Below, piece by piece: positions 16,796-24,930 of a DNA stretch of 64,000 bases; position 1 is the first letter of the stretch, and every line of letters starts with the position of its first letter. Below the pieces are notes generated by a model. It worked only from the letters and a program-made list of their open reading frames with translations. It had not been told where the DNA came from and made no database searches. The stretch comes from Streptomyces sp. JH14. Its GTDB lineage: Bacteria; Actinomycetota; Actinomycetes; Streptomycetales; Streptomycetaceae. Made by a program: the position numbers and the translations under genes. Location: assembly GCF_029428675.1 (NCBI RefSeq), contig NZ_JAJNEL010000001.1:6510001-6574000 (forward strand), in the 5' to 3' direction.

Positions 16796-18334
16796 GTGAC
16801 TTCTTCGATCACCGAAGTCGAGACCAATGGGGTCGAGCGGATACCCGAAGCGGACCGCACCGCGCGTCCCTTCGACCTCTTCCGGCTCGCCTTCGGCGGC
16901 GCCAACACCTTCGCCACCTGTGTGCTCGGTGCCTTCCCGATCCTGTTCGGGCTCTCCTTCTGGCAGGGCCTGGCGGCGACCGTGCTGGGTCTGCTCGTCG
17001 GCGCCCTGCTGCTCGCCCCGATGGCGCTCTTCGGCCCGGCCAACGGCACCAACAACGCCGTCTCCTCCTCCGCCCATCTGGGCGTGCACGGTAGGATCGT
17101 CGGCTCGTTCCTCTCGCTGCTCACCGCGGTCGCGTTCTTCTCGATCTCCGTGTGGTCCTCGGGTGACGCACTGGTCGGCGGCGCCCACCGGCTCGCCAGT
17201 CTCCCCGAGTCCGATGTGAGCTACGGCGTCGCCTACGCGATCTTCGCCGGACTGGTGCTCGTCGTCTGTGTCTACGGCTTCCGGTTCATGCTGCTGGTCA
17301 ACAAGATCGCGGTCATCGCGGCATCGGCGCTCTTCGTCCTCGGCGCCTTCGCCTTCGCCGGAGACTTCGACGCCGGGTACGCGGGGGCCTTCGCTTCGAC
17401 CGCCGACCCGCTCTTCTGGCCGGCCTTCATCGGCTCCGCGCTGATCGTCCTGTCCAATCCGGTCTCGTTCGGCGCCTTCCTCGGCGACTGGTCCCGCTAC
17501 ATCCCGACTGCGACGCCGCGCCGCCGGGTCATGGGCGCCGCGTTCCTCGCCCAGGTTGCCACCCTGCTGCCGTTCCTCTTCGGCCTGGCCACCGCCTCGA
17601 TCATCGCTGCCAAGGCCGCGAAGTACGTCGACCCCGCCGCCCCCAACTACGTCGGCGGACTGCTCGCCATCTCGCCCGGCTGGTACTTCCTGCCGCTCTG
17701 CCTGATCGCCCTCATCGGCGGTCTGTCCACCGGCACGACCGCGCTGTACGGCACCGGACTCGACGTCTCCAGCGTGTTCACCCGCTTCAGCCGGGTCCAG
17801 TCGACGTTCTTCATCGGCGCCCTGTCGATCGCCTTCATCTTCGTCGGCCGGTTCGCGCTCAACCTCGCGCAGTCCATCTCCACCTTCGCCACCCTGATCA
17901 TCACGTGCACGGCCCCGTGGATGATCGTCATGGCCCTCGGCTACCTCACCCGGCGCGGCTGGTACGACGCGGACGCCCTCCAGGTCTTCAACCGCCGCCA
18001 GACCGGTGGACGCTACTGGTTCAACCACGGCTGGAACTGGCGCGGCATGTCCACCTGGGTCGTCTCCGCAATCGTGGCGCTCCTCTTCACCAACCTGCCC
18101 GGCCAGTTCGTCGGCCCGCTCGGCAATCTCGCGAACGGCGCGGACATCTCCCTGCCGGTCGGCCTCGCCCTGGCAGCCGTGCTCTACCTCACCCTGCTCA
18201 CCGTGTTCCCGGAGCCGCGCGGGGTGTACGGGCCGGCCGGACCCCGGTTCGTCCGGGCGTCGGACACCGAGGTCCCGCCGATCACCGGCGGTACGGAGGA
18301 GCCCCGCGCCGCCGAACCCGCCGCCGCTCACTGA
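16796..18334 (+). CDS. NCS1 family nucleobase permease (cytosine/purine permease type)
   Basis: The 512-residue integral membrane protein has about 12 membrane segments and NCS1 features: FGGANTFATCVLG in TM1, LFGPANGTNNAVSSSAH in TM3, and NPVSFGAFLGDWSRYIP in TM6-7. NCS1 permeases import cytosine, purines, hydantoin, allantoin or thiamine with Na+ or H+. Start is GTG 16796 with GGTGGAG upstream. It heads an operon with an NTF2-like protein and an aldehyde dehydrogenase, and is divergent from PucR. Substrate could be a nucleobase-like nitrogen source; the dehydrogenase neighbour also leaves an amine open. Confidence 0.85.
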   Translation: MTSSITEVETNGVERIPEADRTARPFDLFRLAFGGANTFATCVLGAFPILFGLSFWQGLAATVLGLLVGALLLAPMALFGPANGTNNAVSSSAHLGVHGRIVGSFLSLLTAVAFFSISVWSSGDALVGGAHRLASLPESDVSYGVAYAIFAGLVLVVCVYGFRFMLLVNKIAVIAASALFVLGAFAFAGDFDAGYAGAFASTADPLFWPAFIGSALIVLSNPVSFGAFLGDWSRYIPTATPRRRVMGAAFLAQVATLLPFLFGLATASIIAAKAAKYVDPAAPNYVGGLLAISPGWYFLPLCLIALIGGLSTGTTALYGTGLDVSSVFTRFSRVQSTFFIGALSIAFIFVGRFALNLAQSISTFATLIITCTAPWMIVMALGYLTRRGWYDADALQVFNRRQTGGRYWFNHGWNWRGMSTWVVSAIVALLFTNLPGQFVGPLGNLANGADISLPVGLALAAVLYLTLLTVFPEPRGVYGPAGPRFVRASDTEVPPITGGTEEPRAAEPAAAH

Positions 18335-18366
18335 GCGCCTGCCCCACCCGCAACCAGGAGCCCTCC

Positions 18367-18777
18367 ATGAGCACGCCCGAGAGCACCCCCGTCCAGGAGA
18401 TCCAGGCCGCCGCCGACGCGCTCGTCGCCGCCTTCGCCGAAGGCCGCCTCGACGACTACTTCGGTGCCTTCGCCCCGGACGCCACCTTCGTCTTCCACTC
18501 CACTCCGCAGCGGCTCGCCTCCACGGCCGAGTACCGCGCGCTGTGGCAGCAGTGGGTGGCCGAGGACGACTTCCGGATCCTGGGCTGCACCTCCACCGGA
18601 CAGCTGATCCAGCACCTCGGCTCCACCGCCGTCTTCAGCCACGACGTCGAGACCAGGATCGCCACCCGCAGCGGTGAGGAGACCGTTCACGAGCGGGAGA
18701 CGATCGTCTTCGCCCGCGCCGAGGACGGCGGCTGGCCCGCCGTCCACGAGCACCTGTCCGCCCGCACCACCGGCTGA
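18367..18777 (+). CDS. SnoaL/NTF2-like protein
   Basis: The 136-residue protein has the cone-shaped NTF2-like fold: a long N-terminal helix (VQEIQAAADALVAAFAEGRL), DDYFGAFAPDATFVFHST, and C-terminal strands ending AVHEHLSARTTG. Relatives act as small isomerases, hydrolases or dimerisation modules. It lies 32 bases after the NCS1 permease and 93 bases before the dehydrogenase, so it is part of that operon. ATG 18367 follows CAGGAG. No signal peptide. Confidence 0.8.
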   Translation: MSTPESTPVQEIQAAADALVAAFAEGRLDDYFGAFAPDATFVFHSTPQRLASTAEYRALWQQWVAEDDFRILGCTSTGQLIQHLGSTAVFSHDVETRIATRSGEETVHERETIVFARAEDGGWPAVHEHLSARTTG

Positions 18778-18870
18778 CGTCCCCGCCGCGCCGGACCCTT
18801 CGCCCGCACCACCGGGTGACACGACCAGCACCCTCCGTACCGCCGACCGACCACGAGAGAGACCGGTTCC

Positions 18871-20310
18871 ATGAGCACCACGTTCCGCAACTACATCGAC
18901 GGCGCCTTCGCCGACGCCTCGGACGGCCGCACGCTCGATGTCGTGGACCCCAGCACCGGTGACGTCTACGCCACCTCCCCGCTCTCCGGCGCCGCGGACG
19001 TCGACGCGGCGATGGCGGCAGCCGCTGCCGCGTTCCCCGTCTGGCGCGACACCACCCCCTCCGTACGCCAGCTGGCCCTGCTGAAGATCGCCGACGCGAT
19101 GGAGGCGCGGGCCGACGAGCTCGTCGCCGCGGAGAGCCGGGACACCGGCAAGCCGCTCCACCTCACCCGCAGCGAGGAACTGGCCCCGGCCATCGACCAG
19201 GTCCGCTTCTTCGCGGGTGCGGCGCGGATGCTCGAAGGCCGCTCGGCCGGCGAGTACATGGAGGGGATGACCTCGATCATCCGCCGCGAGCCGGTCGGCG
19301 TCTGCGCGCAGGTCGCGCCGTGGAACTACCCGCTGCTGATGGCGGTCTGGAAGTTCGCACCCGCGCTCGCCGCGGGCAATGCCGTGGTTCTCAAGCCCTC
19401 GGACACCACCCCGGCCTCCACCGTGCTGATCGCCGAGATCATCGGCGGCGTACTCGAGTCCCTGGAGCTGCCCCGCGGCGTCTTCAACGTCATCTGCGGC
19501 GACCGTGAGACCGGCCGGCTGATGGTCGAGCACCCGACCCCGGCGATGGCGTCCATCACCGGTTCGGTACGCGCCGGCATCCAGGTCGCGCAGAGCGCGG
19601 CCAAGGACGTCAAGCGGGTCCACCTGGAGCTCGGCGGCAAGGCCCCGGCCGTCGTCTTCGAGGACGCGGACCTGGAGAAGGCGGTCGAGGACCTGATCGT
19701 CGGCGGCTTCTTCAACGCCGGCCAGGACTGCACGGCCGCGACCCGCGTGCTCGTCCACGAGTCGGTCCACGACGAGTTCGTCACCGCGCTCGCCAAGGCG
19801 GCCGCCGACACGAAGACGGGGCAGCCGGACGACGAGGACGTGCTGTACGGCCCGCTCAACAACGCAGGTCAGCTCGCCCAGGTCAGCGGCTTCATCGACA
19901 GGCTCCCGGAACACGCCAGGGTCGAGGCGGGCGGCCACCGGGTCGGCGACAAGGGCTACTTCTACGCCCCGACCGTCGTCTCCGGCCTGCGCCAGGACGA
20001 CGAGATCGTCCAGAACGAGGTCTTCGGCCCCGTCATGACCGTCCAGTCCTTCACGGACGAGGCACAGGCGGTCGCGTACGCCAACGGCGTCGAGTACGCC
20101 CTCGCCTCCTCGGTGTGGACCAAGGACCACTCCCGCGCGATGCGGATGTCCAAGAACCTCGACTTCGGCTGCGTGTGGATCAACACCCACATGGCGCTGG
20201 TCGCCGAGATGCCGCACGGCGGATTCAAGAAGTCCGGCTACGGCAAGGACCTCTCCGCGTACGGCTTCGAGGACTACACGCGCATCAAGCACGTCATGAC
20301 GTCGCTCTGA
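18871..20310 (+). CDS. Aldehyde dehydrogenase, gamma-aminobutyraldehyde dehydrogenase type
   Basis: The 479-residue cytoplasmic enzyme oxidises an aldehyde to an acid with NAD(P)+. The catalytic cysteine is Cys287 in NAGQDCTAATR and the general base Glu253 in HLELGGKAPA. The CTAATR context, and the N-terminal FRNYIDGAFADASDG, resemble PatD-like gamma-aminobutyraldehyde dehydrogenases of putrescine degradation. Other small aldehydes (betaine aldehyde, semialdehydes) are possible. It ends seven bases before the TnpB element, whose insertion has left the C-terminus (KHVMTSL) intact. Confidence 0.9.
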   Translation: MSTTFRNYIDGAFADASDGRTLDVVDPSTGDVYATSPLSGAADVDAAMAAAAAAFPVWRDTTPSVRQLALLKIADAMEARADELVAAESRDTGKPLHLTRSEELAPAIDQVRFFAGAARMLEGRSAGEYMEGMTSIIRREPVGVCAQVAPWNYPLLMAVWKFAPALAAGNAVVLKPSDTTPASTVLIAEIIGGVLESLELPRGVFNVICGDRETGRLMVEHPTPAMASITGSVRAGIQVAQSAAKDVKRVHLELGGKAPAVVFEDADLEKAVEDLIVGGFFNAGQDCTAATRVLVHESVHDEFVTALAKAAADTKTGQPDDEDVLYGPLNNAGQLAQVSGFIDRLPEHARVEAGGHRVGDKGYFYAPTVVSGLRQDDEIVQNEVFGPVMTVQSFTDEAQAVAYANGVEYALASSVWTKDHSRAMRMSKNLDFGCVWINTHMALVAEMPHGGFKKSGYGKDLSAYGFEDYTRIKHVMTSL

Positions 20311-20316
20311 CCGCTC

Positions 20317-21921
20317 CTAGCCAGTGCGCATGAGTGAGTTGTGGGCCCACTGTTGCGTGCTGGGCGCATCCCGAACGGTTTTGGATGCGCTGGGTTCCCG
20401 CGTTCGCGTCCCGCTCGGCGACGGCCCTTTGGGGGGCCGGTCCGTGGCGGGTGGGCGGGTTCCCTCACGCCCCCGGTCACCTGGTCCGGCCTGGACGGTC
20501 CGATGCCCCGCACGATCACTCCGGTCGTGTGGGGGCGGTGCCGTCCGACGCCGGATCGGGTGCCCGAGGGCGCGTCTCCCGATCGCGATACCGGCGGCAT
20601 CGTGACGGGACATAGTGCGGTGTGGGGTGGTCAGTGGTTTCTGCCAGTGCTGGGCACCCCACAAGCTGGTGTAGGCGGGGTCGACCGCGACGATCGCGAG
20701 GCCGTGTTCGGCGGCCATGGAGACGAGCCGGGCCTTGAGTTTGCTGGTCGGGATGCCGGAGATCAGCTGCCTGAATTGTTTGCGACGGCCGTGCTTCTCG
20801 CGGGTCTTCTCGTTGGTGAAGTCGAGGTCTTCGATGCCGATCGCGGCGACACCGACCCGCCCCGCCCAGTTGATCAACCGGGTCAGGGCGTGGCGGATCT
20901 GCGCGTCGCGGTGACCGGCCGGCCCGGACAGGTCGTAGCCGAAGCGGTGCGGGTCACCGACCGGGTTGCCGTGCCGGTCGAGCCGGTAGGCGGCGAAGTG
21001 GTCGGCGTTGGTGTCGACACCGATCACGCCCCGGGCGCGGGCGGCCTCCAGCGCGATGGTCTGCACGACGGGGCGCTGCCAGGATGCGGTGAGGTACCAG
21101 CGTCCGCGGCCCGTGTCGAGGCGGATGCGGTAGGCCACGGCCCGGTTGGCGGCGATGCGGTCGGCCCACTCCGCACCCCGGTGTGCGAACGCCACGGTGG
21201 CGGTGAGGGTGTAGCGGCCGTGCGAGGTGTTGGCCAGGTGCGCGAGCGGGGCGGGCAGCTTGATGGACACCTGGCCGTTTGGGGTGACGCGGATCGTTTC
21301 GTTCCCGAACCGTTTGCCCGACTCACCAGCAGCGGCAATGAACCAGCGTTCCGCTTCCCACCGCTCCCGCCACTGTTCCTCGGTGAGCTCGGCTTCGGCG
21401 AGATGATGGCGGGTGTTCAGGAGACGCTTGCCGCCCCGTACCACCCGCACCCGTCCCGAACGCCAGTCGGCAACAGCAGCCGTGTGCCGCGCCTCCAGCA
21501 TCGCGAGGCGGCGGGACTTGCGGAACCACTCGCTCTTCGAGCGGTAGCCACCCGCCGCACGTTTCGTTCCGCGTTCCCCGATCGGGAGGGGCAGGCGGTG
21601 CCGCAACGTCTTGATCCCGGCTGCCAGGTTCTGGATGTGCGCCACCTGGCAACGGCGCGCCAGCGCCCACTGATCGTGCGTGGCCTTGGTGATCGCACCC
21701 GCGATCCGCGACGACGACTCCTTCGTAAGGTCCCGCTTACGCGCTGCCCAGGTGTCCGCACCGTGCTCGAGACCATCCGCACAGCGGGCCTTGAGATCAC
21801 CGGACGCCAGCGCTCCCTGATGCGCACCGACCGCACGCAGCACCCTCTCGTCCCGGGCGGTCAGATGCTTGAGACGGTCCCGGACCGCCACCCCACAAGG
21901 CCCGGGCACCACGAAGGACAT
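20317..21921 (-). CDS. TnpB-family (IS200/IS605 accessory) RuvC nuclease, no zinc finger
   Basis: The 534-residue protein has a RuvC-like nuclease core with all three acidic residues: Asp303 in RGVIGVDTNADH, Glu364 in AIGIEDLDFTNEK, and Asp441 in MSRHDAAGIAIGRRAL. In TnpB the segment between VDPAYTS and the last Asp carries a four-cysteine zinc finger; here it reads LWGAQHWQKPLTTPHRT and has no cysteine. I start at ATG 21919-21921 with GGAAG upstream; the earlier ATG at 22053 would add a low-complexity stretch. Canonical TnpB is an RNA-guided nuclease of about 400 residues. The last codons are encoded in the left inverted repeat. Confidence 0.75.
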   Translation of the reverse strand: MSFVVPGPCGVAVRDRLKHLTARDERVLRAVGAHQGALASGDLKARCADGLEHGADTWAARKRDLTKESSSRIAGAITKATHDQWALARRCQVAHIQNLAAGIKTLRHRLPLPIGERGTKRAAGGYRSKSEWFRKSRRLAMLEARHTAAVADWRSGRVRVVRGGKRLLNTRHHLAEAELTEEQWRERWEAERWFIAAAGESGKRFGNETIRVTPNGQVSIKLPAPLAHLANTSHGRYTLTATVAFAHRGAEWADRIAANRAVAYRIRLDTGRGRWYLTASWQRPVVQTIALEAARARGVIGVDTNADHFAAYRLDRHGNPVGDPHRFGYDLSGPAGHRDAQIRHALTRLINWAGRVGVAAIGIEDLDFTNEKTREKHGRRKQFRQLISGIPTSKLKARLVSMAAEHGLAIVAVDPAYTSLWGAQHWQKPLTTPHRTMSRHDAAGIAIGRRALGHPIRRRTAPPPHDRSDRAGHRTVQAGPGDRGREGTRPPATDRPPKGPSPSGTRTREPSASKTVRDAPSTQQWAHNSLMRTG

Positions 21922-22077
21922 GGCCAGCTTCCGCACACCACCCACCACATCACCCCCACCCAGGCCGGACGTCCTCCATCCAGCCCAACGAGCCACAGCC
22001 GCCGAGGTCACCCATTCGGCCCCAGAACCCCCGTTCCCACCCCACCAACCCACCCACAGGACTCACTCCCGCGCACT
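20323..22077. mobile_element. TnpB-carrying element bounded by imperfect inverted repeats
   Basis: The left end (20323-20345) read on the minus strand and the right end (22053-22077) read on the plus strand share CCCACA, then ACTCACTC, two mismatched bases and GCGCACT; the right copy has two extra G's after CCCACA. That is 21 matches in 23. The 1755-bp interval holds only the tnpB-like gene. IS605-type elements usually lack inverted ends, so this may be a different mobile unit or a domesticated one. No clear target-site duplication is visible. Confidence 0.55.
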
Positions 22078-22131
22078 ACCACTCACTTCTACGCAGCAAA
22101 CCGACAGCAGCTCACGACCCCGCGCGCTCTG

Positions 22132-22169
22132 CCGCCCCCGCCCCGGCCTCGCCCCCGGCGCGGGGGCGG
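22132..22169. terminator. GC-rich hairpin right of the TnpB element
   Basis: CCGCCCCCGC (22132-22141) pairs perfectly with GCGGGGGCGG (22160-22169) around an 18-base loop. It lies outside the inverted repeats and upstream of the gene at 22272. It could be a terminator or a stable structure in the leader of that gene. Confidence 0.4.
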
Positions 22170-22271
22170 TCGCGCACTCCCGCCCATACACCTCCCGTCC
22201 TGACATGCGCCTTTTTGTGCGGGAGTCGGAGCGGTAGGGTCGCCGGTACGCCTAGCACGGGGGGAACGCCC

Positions 22272-22685
22272 ATGGGGGACGTACGGGACGTACGGGTGGC
22301 GGCCATCGCCAGTCTCACACCGCTCGAGGAACTCGACGTCGACCCGTTCCTCGTGGACACCCGCAGCCAGCAGGCCATGTGTGCCCGGTGGGCCGCCGAC
22401 AAGGGCTACGTCGTCACGCGGCAGCTTCGGCTCTACGGACTGCGACCCGACCACCACGCCCTGTGGGCGGATGTCGACGGCGGCGACGTCGAGCTGTTCG
22501 TGGCCCCCAACGACCGCGTGCTGGCCCGGGCGCTGACCTCGGTACCGCAGTTCGCCGCGGAGTGCGAGCGGCGCGGCGTACGGCTGGAGCTCGCCGGCCT
22601 CGACGAACCCACGTACAGCGCCCGCACAAAGGCGAGCGTGCACCGCAGGCTCTCCATGCCGACCGCCGGATACGACGGCTGCTGA
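22272..22685 (+). CDS. Small protein resembling a degenerate resolvase N-terminal domain
   Basis: The 137-residue protein follows the order of conserved blocks in serine recombinase catalytic domains: a strand, then QQAMCARWAADKGYVV, a variable loop, VELFVAPNDRVLARALTSV (compare the NDRLAR block) and CERRGVRLELA. The nucleophilic serine at the Y-x-R-x-S position is not found; the sequence there reads FLVDTRS. I therefore see a catalytically dead fold, or a chance resemblance. There is no DNA-binding tail. ATG 22272 follows GGGGGAAC. No signal peptide or membrane segment is present. Confidence 0.6.
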   Translation: MGDVRDVRVAAIASLTPLEELDVDPFLVDTRSQQAMCARWAADKGYVVTRQLRLYGLRPDHHALWADVDGGDVELFVAPNDRVLARALTSVPQFAAECERRGVRLELAGLDEPTYSARTKASVHRRLSMPTAGYDGC

Positions 22686-22783
22686 CCGTCGCCACCCTCG
22701 CCTCCACCCTGCACGAGACGCCTGTGAAACGCTGGAACGGGTGCCGACAGCGGCAGGGCCCGGACGGATGAGGTGGGAACGGC

Positions 22784-24895
22784 GTGAGTGACGGGCGATG
22801 GCGAACGGCCGGCAGCGCTCTGATGCGAGTGATCGCGGTGTGGGCCGTCTCGACCCTCACCCTGCTGGCGCTCGCCGGGATTCTGCCCGACTTCCAGCTC
22901 CAGTCGGACAACGGCGACAGCATCACCAAGATCGCGTTCACGGCGGCCTGGGGCGCCGGCGCGTTCGGTCTGCTCTCCGCACTGGTCTGGCCCGTTCTCG
23001 TACGGGCACTGCTCATCGTGCCTGCCCTCGTCCTCGGGATGCTGGTCTTCTTCCTCAACGGCTCGCTGCTGCTCGTCGCCCTGCGGCTCATTCCGGACGG
23101 GCGCGGCGACGCCAACCCCGAGACCGCGGTCGTCGTCGCGGCCGTGATGTCCGCCGTGGCCTCCGCGACCTCCACCGCACTCGCCGTCCGCGACGACAAC
23201 GCCTACCGCCGCAGACTCTCGCGCCTCGCCGACCGGCGCCGCCGCCGTAGTGGCACCGGCCGGGGCGCGGACGGCGGCCGCAGCGGACCGCCCGGAACGG
23301 TCTTCATCCAGCTCGACGGCGTCGGCCATGACGTCCTCGCCCAGGCCGCCGCCGACGGCGTGATGCCCACGGTCGCCCACTGGCTCGAGGACGGGCCGGG
23401 TCACCGGCTCACCCCCTGGCGCACAGACTGGTCCAGCCAGACCGGTGCCAGTCAGCTCGGCATCCTGCACGGGAGCACCTTCGACGTCCCCGCCTTCCGC
23501 TGGTACGAGAAGGAGACCGGCGACGTCATGGTCTCCAACAGACCCGCGAGCGCCATCGAGCTGCAGCGGCGCGCCATGGTCCGCACGCGTGACGGCGGGC
23601 TGCTGACCCTCGACGGCGCCAGCCGCGGCAATCTCTTCAGCGGCGGCGCCGACCAGCTCGCCCTCGTGCTGTCGATGGCCGCCCGGCGGGGCAAGGGACG
23701 CCGCTCCCGGGCCGGATACTTCGCGTACTTCTCCGACCCGGCCAACTCCGTCCGTACCGCCCTGTCGTTCGTCGCCGAGGTCGTCCGGGAGATCGTCCAG
23801 TCGACCCGGGCGCGGCTGCGCCAGGACACGCCCCGGATCAAGCGCGGCGGTCTCTACCCCTTCATCCGGGCCTTCGCGACCGTCGTCGAACGCGATGTGG
23901 TGGTAGCCGCGGTCATCGGCGACATGTTCGCCGGACGCACCGCCGTCTACGCCGATCTGGTCGCCTACGACGAGGTGGCGCACCACTCCGGGCCGCACAG
24001 CCGTGACGCGGCGAAGGTCCTCGCCCGCCTGGACCGCTCGCTCGCCCTGATCGTCAAGGTCGCTGAACACAGCCCACGCCCCTACCGGATCGTGCTGCTC
24101 TCCGACCACGGACAGAGCCCGGGGGAGACCTTCGCGGGAGCGTACGGGCTGACGCTCAAGGACCTGGTGCGAGCGGGCTGCGGGCTGCCCGTGCCGCGCC
24201 GGGCGCAGCGTACGAAGAGTGCCTCGGAGGCGCGTGACGCGGTGCGGATCGCTCTGCACCGGCCCGTCGAGGGGGCCGGGACCGAAGCGGCCGCGACGCC
24301 GTCCGACCCGGTCGTCCTGGCCTCCGGCAACCTCGGCCTGATCTCCTTCCCCGACATCGAAGGACGCGCGGCCCGAGAACAGCTCGACCGCCGCCATCCC
24401 GCACTGCTCGGCACCCTCGCCGACCACCCCGGCATCGGATTTCTGCTGGTCCGCAGCGAGCGGCACGGATCGGTCGTGCTGGGGCGCGGCGGCGCCGAGA
24501 TACCGGTGGCGGAACTGAAGGACGGGGAGGGCCCGCTGGCCCCGTTCGGCCCGGGCGCGGCGGACGCGGTGCGCCGCACCGACACGTTTCCGCATGTCGC
24601 CGATGTGATGGTCAACTCGATGTACGACCCGGAGACGGGCTGTGTGCATGCGTTCGAGGAACAGATCGGCTCGCACGGCGGACTCGGCGGCCGGCAGTCG
24701 CGGCCGTTCCTGCTCTGGCCCCGCTCCATGTCGGATCCGGTGGCCTCCCACGCATCGGCTGATCCGGACGCGGAGCTGGTGGGTGCCGAGCAGGTGCATG
24801 AGGTGCTGCGGAGGTGGCTTCGGGAGTGCTCCGGGCCACAGGTGCCGGTGACCGGCATCGGTGAGGCGGACGGGAGCGTCCAGGCAGCCAGCTGA
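22784..24895 (+). CDS. Holin-like membrane domain fused to an alkaline phosphatase-fold phosphodiesterase
   Basis: The 703-residue protein begins with four hydrophobic segments (about residues 12-135) typical of the 'phage holin family IV' or 4TMS domain. A basic linker leads to an alkaline phosphatase superfamily domain from residue ~165. Metal ligands are in place: TVFIQLDGVGHD, SSQTGASQLGI with the likely nucleophile, VAYDEVAHHSG, LLSDHGQS and EEQIGSHGGLGG. Catalytic side facing outward or inward cannot be told. A phospho- or sulfo-ester of the envelope is the likely substrate. GTG 22784 follows GAGGTGGG. No operon partner is obvious. Confidence 0.8.
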   Translation: MSDGRWRTAGSALMRVIAVWAVSTLTLLALAGILPDFQLQSDNGDSITKIAFTAAWGAGAFGLLSALVWPVLVRALLIVPALVLGMLVFFLNGSLLLVALRLIPDGRGDANPETAVVVAAVMSAVASATSTALAVRDDNAYRRRLSRLADRRRRRSGTGRGADGGRSGPPGTVFIQLDGVGHDVLAQAAADGVMPTVAHWLEDGPGHRLTPWRTDWSSQTGASQLGILHGSTFDVPAFRWYEKETGDVMVSNRPASAIELQRRAMVRTRDGGLLTLDGASRGNLFSGGADQLALVLSMAARRGKGRRSRAGYFAYFSDPANSVRTALSFVAEVVREIVQSTRARLRQDTPRIKRGGLYPFIRAFATVVERDVVVAAVIGDMFAGRTAVYADLVAYDEVAHHSGPHSRDAAKVLARLDRSLALIVKVAEHSPRPYRIVLLSDHGQSPGETFAGAYGLTLKDLVRAGCGLPVPRRAQRTKSASEARDAVRIALHRPVEGAGTEAAATPSDPVVLASGNLGLISFPDIEGRAAREQLDRRHPALLGTLADHPGIGFLLVRSERHGSVVLGRGGAEIPVAELKDGEGPLAPFGPGAADAVRRTDTFPHVADVMVNSMYDPETGCVHAFEEQIGSHGGLGGRQSRPFLLWPRSMSDPVASHASADPDAELVGAEQVHEVLRRWLRECSGPQVPVTGIGEADGSVQAAS

Positions 24896-24930
24896 GGGGC
24901 GTTGTCAGTGGTGGGCGGCAGGATGGGGGC

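Noticed and set aside
16703..20292. Long minus-strand frames of 542 and 654 codons opposite the permease and dehydrogenase genes
   Set aside because: They are antisense artefacts of GC-rich third positions: strongly acidic, repetitive and without domain motifs, while the plus frames encode clear families.
22433..24799. 788-codon minus-strand frame opposite the holin-phosphodiesterase gene
   Set aside because: Antisense shadow without motifs. The plus frame has a complete metal site and membrane segments.
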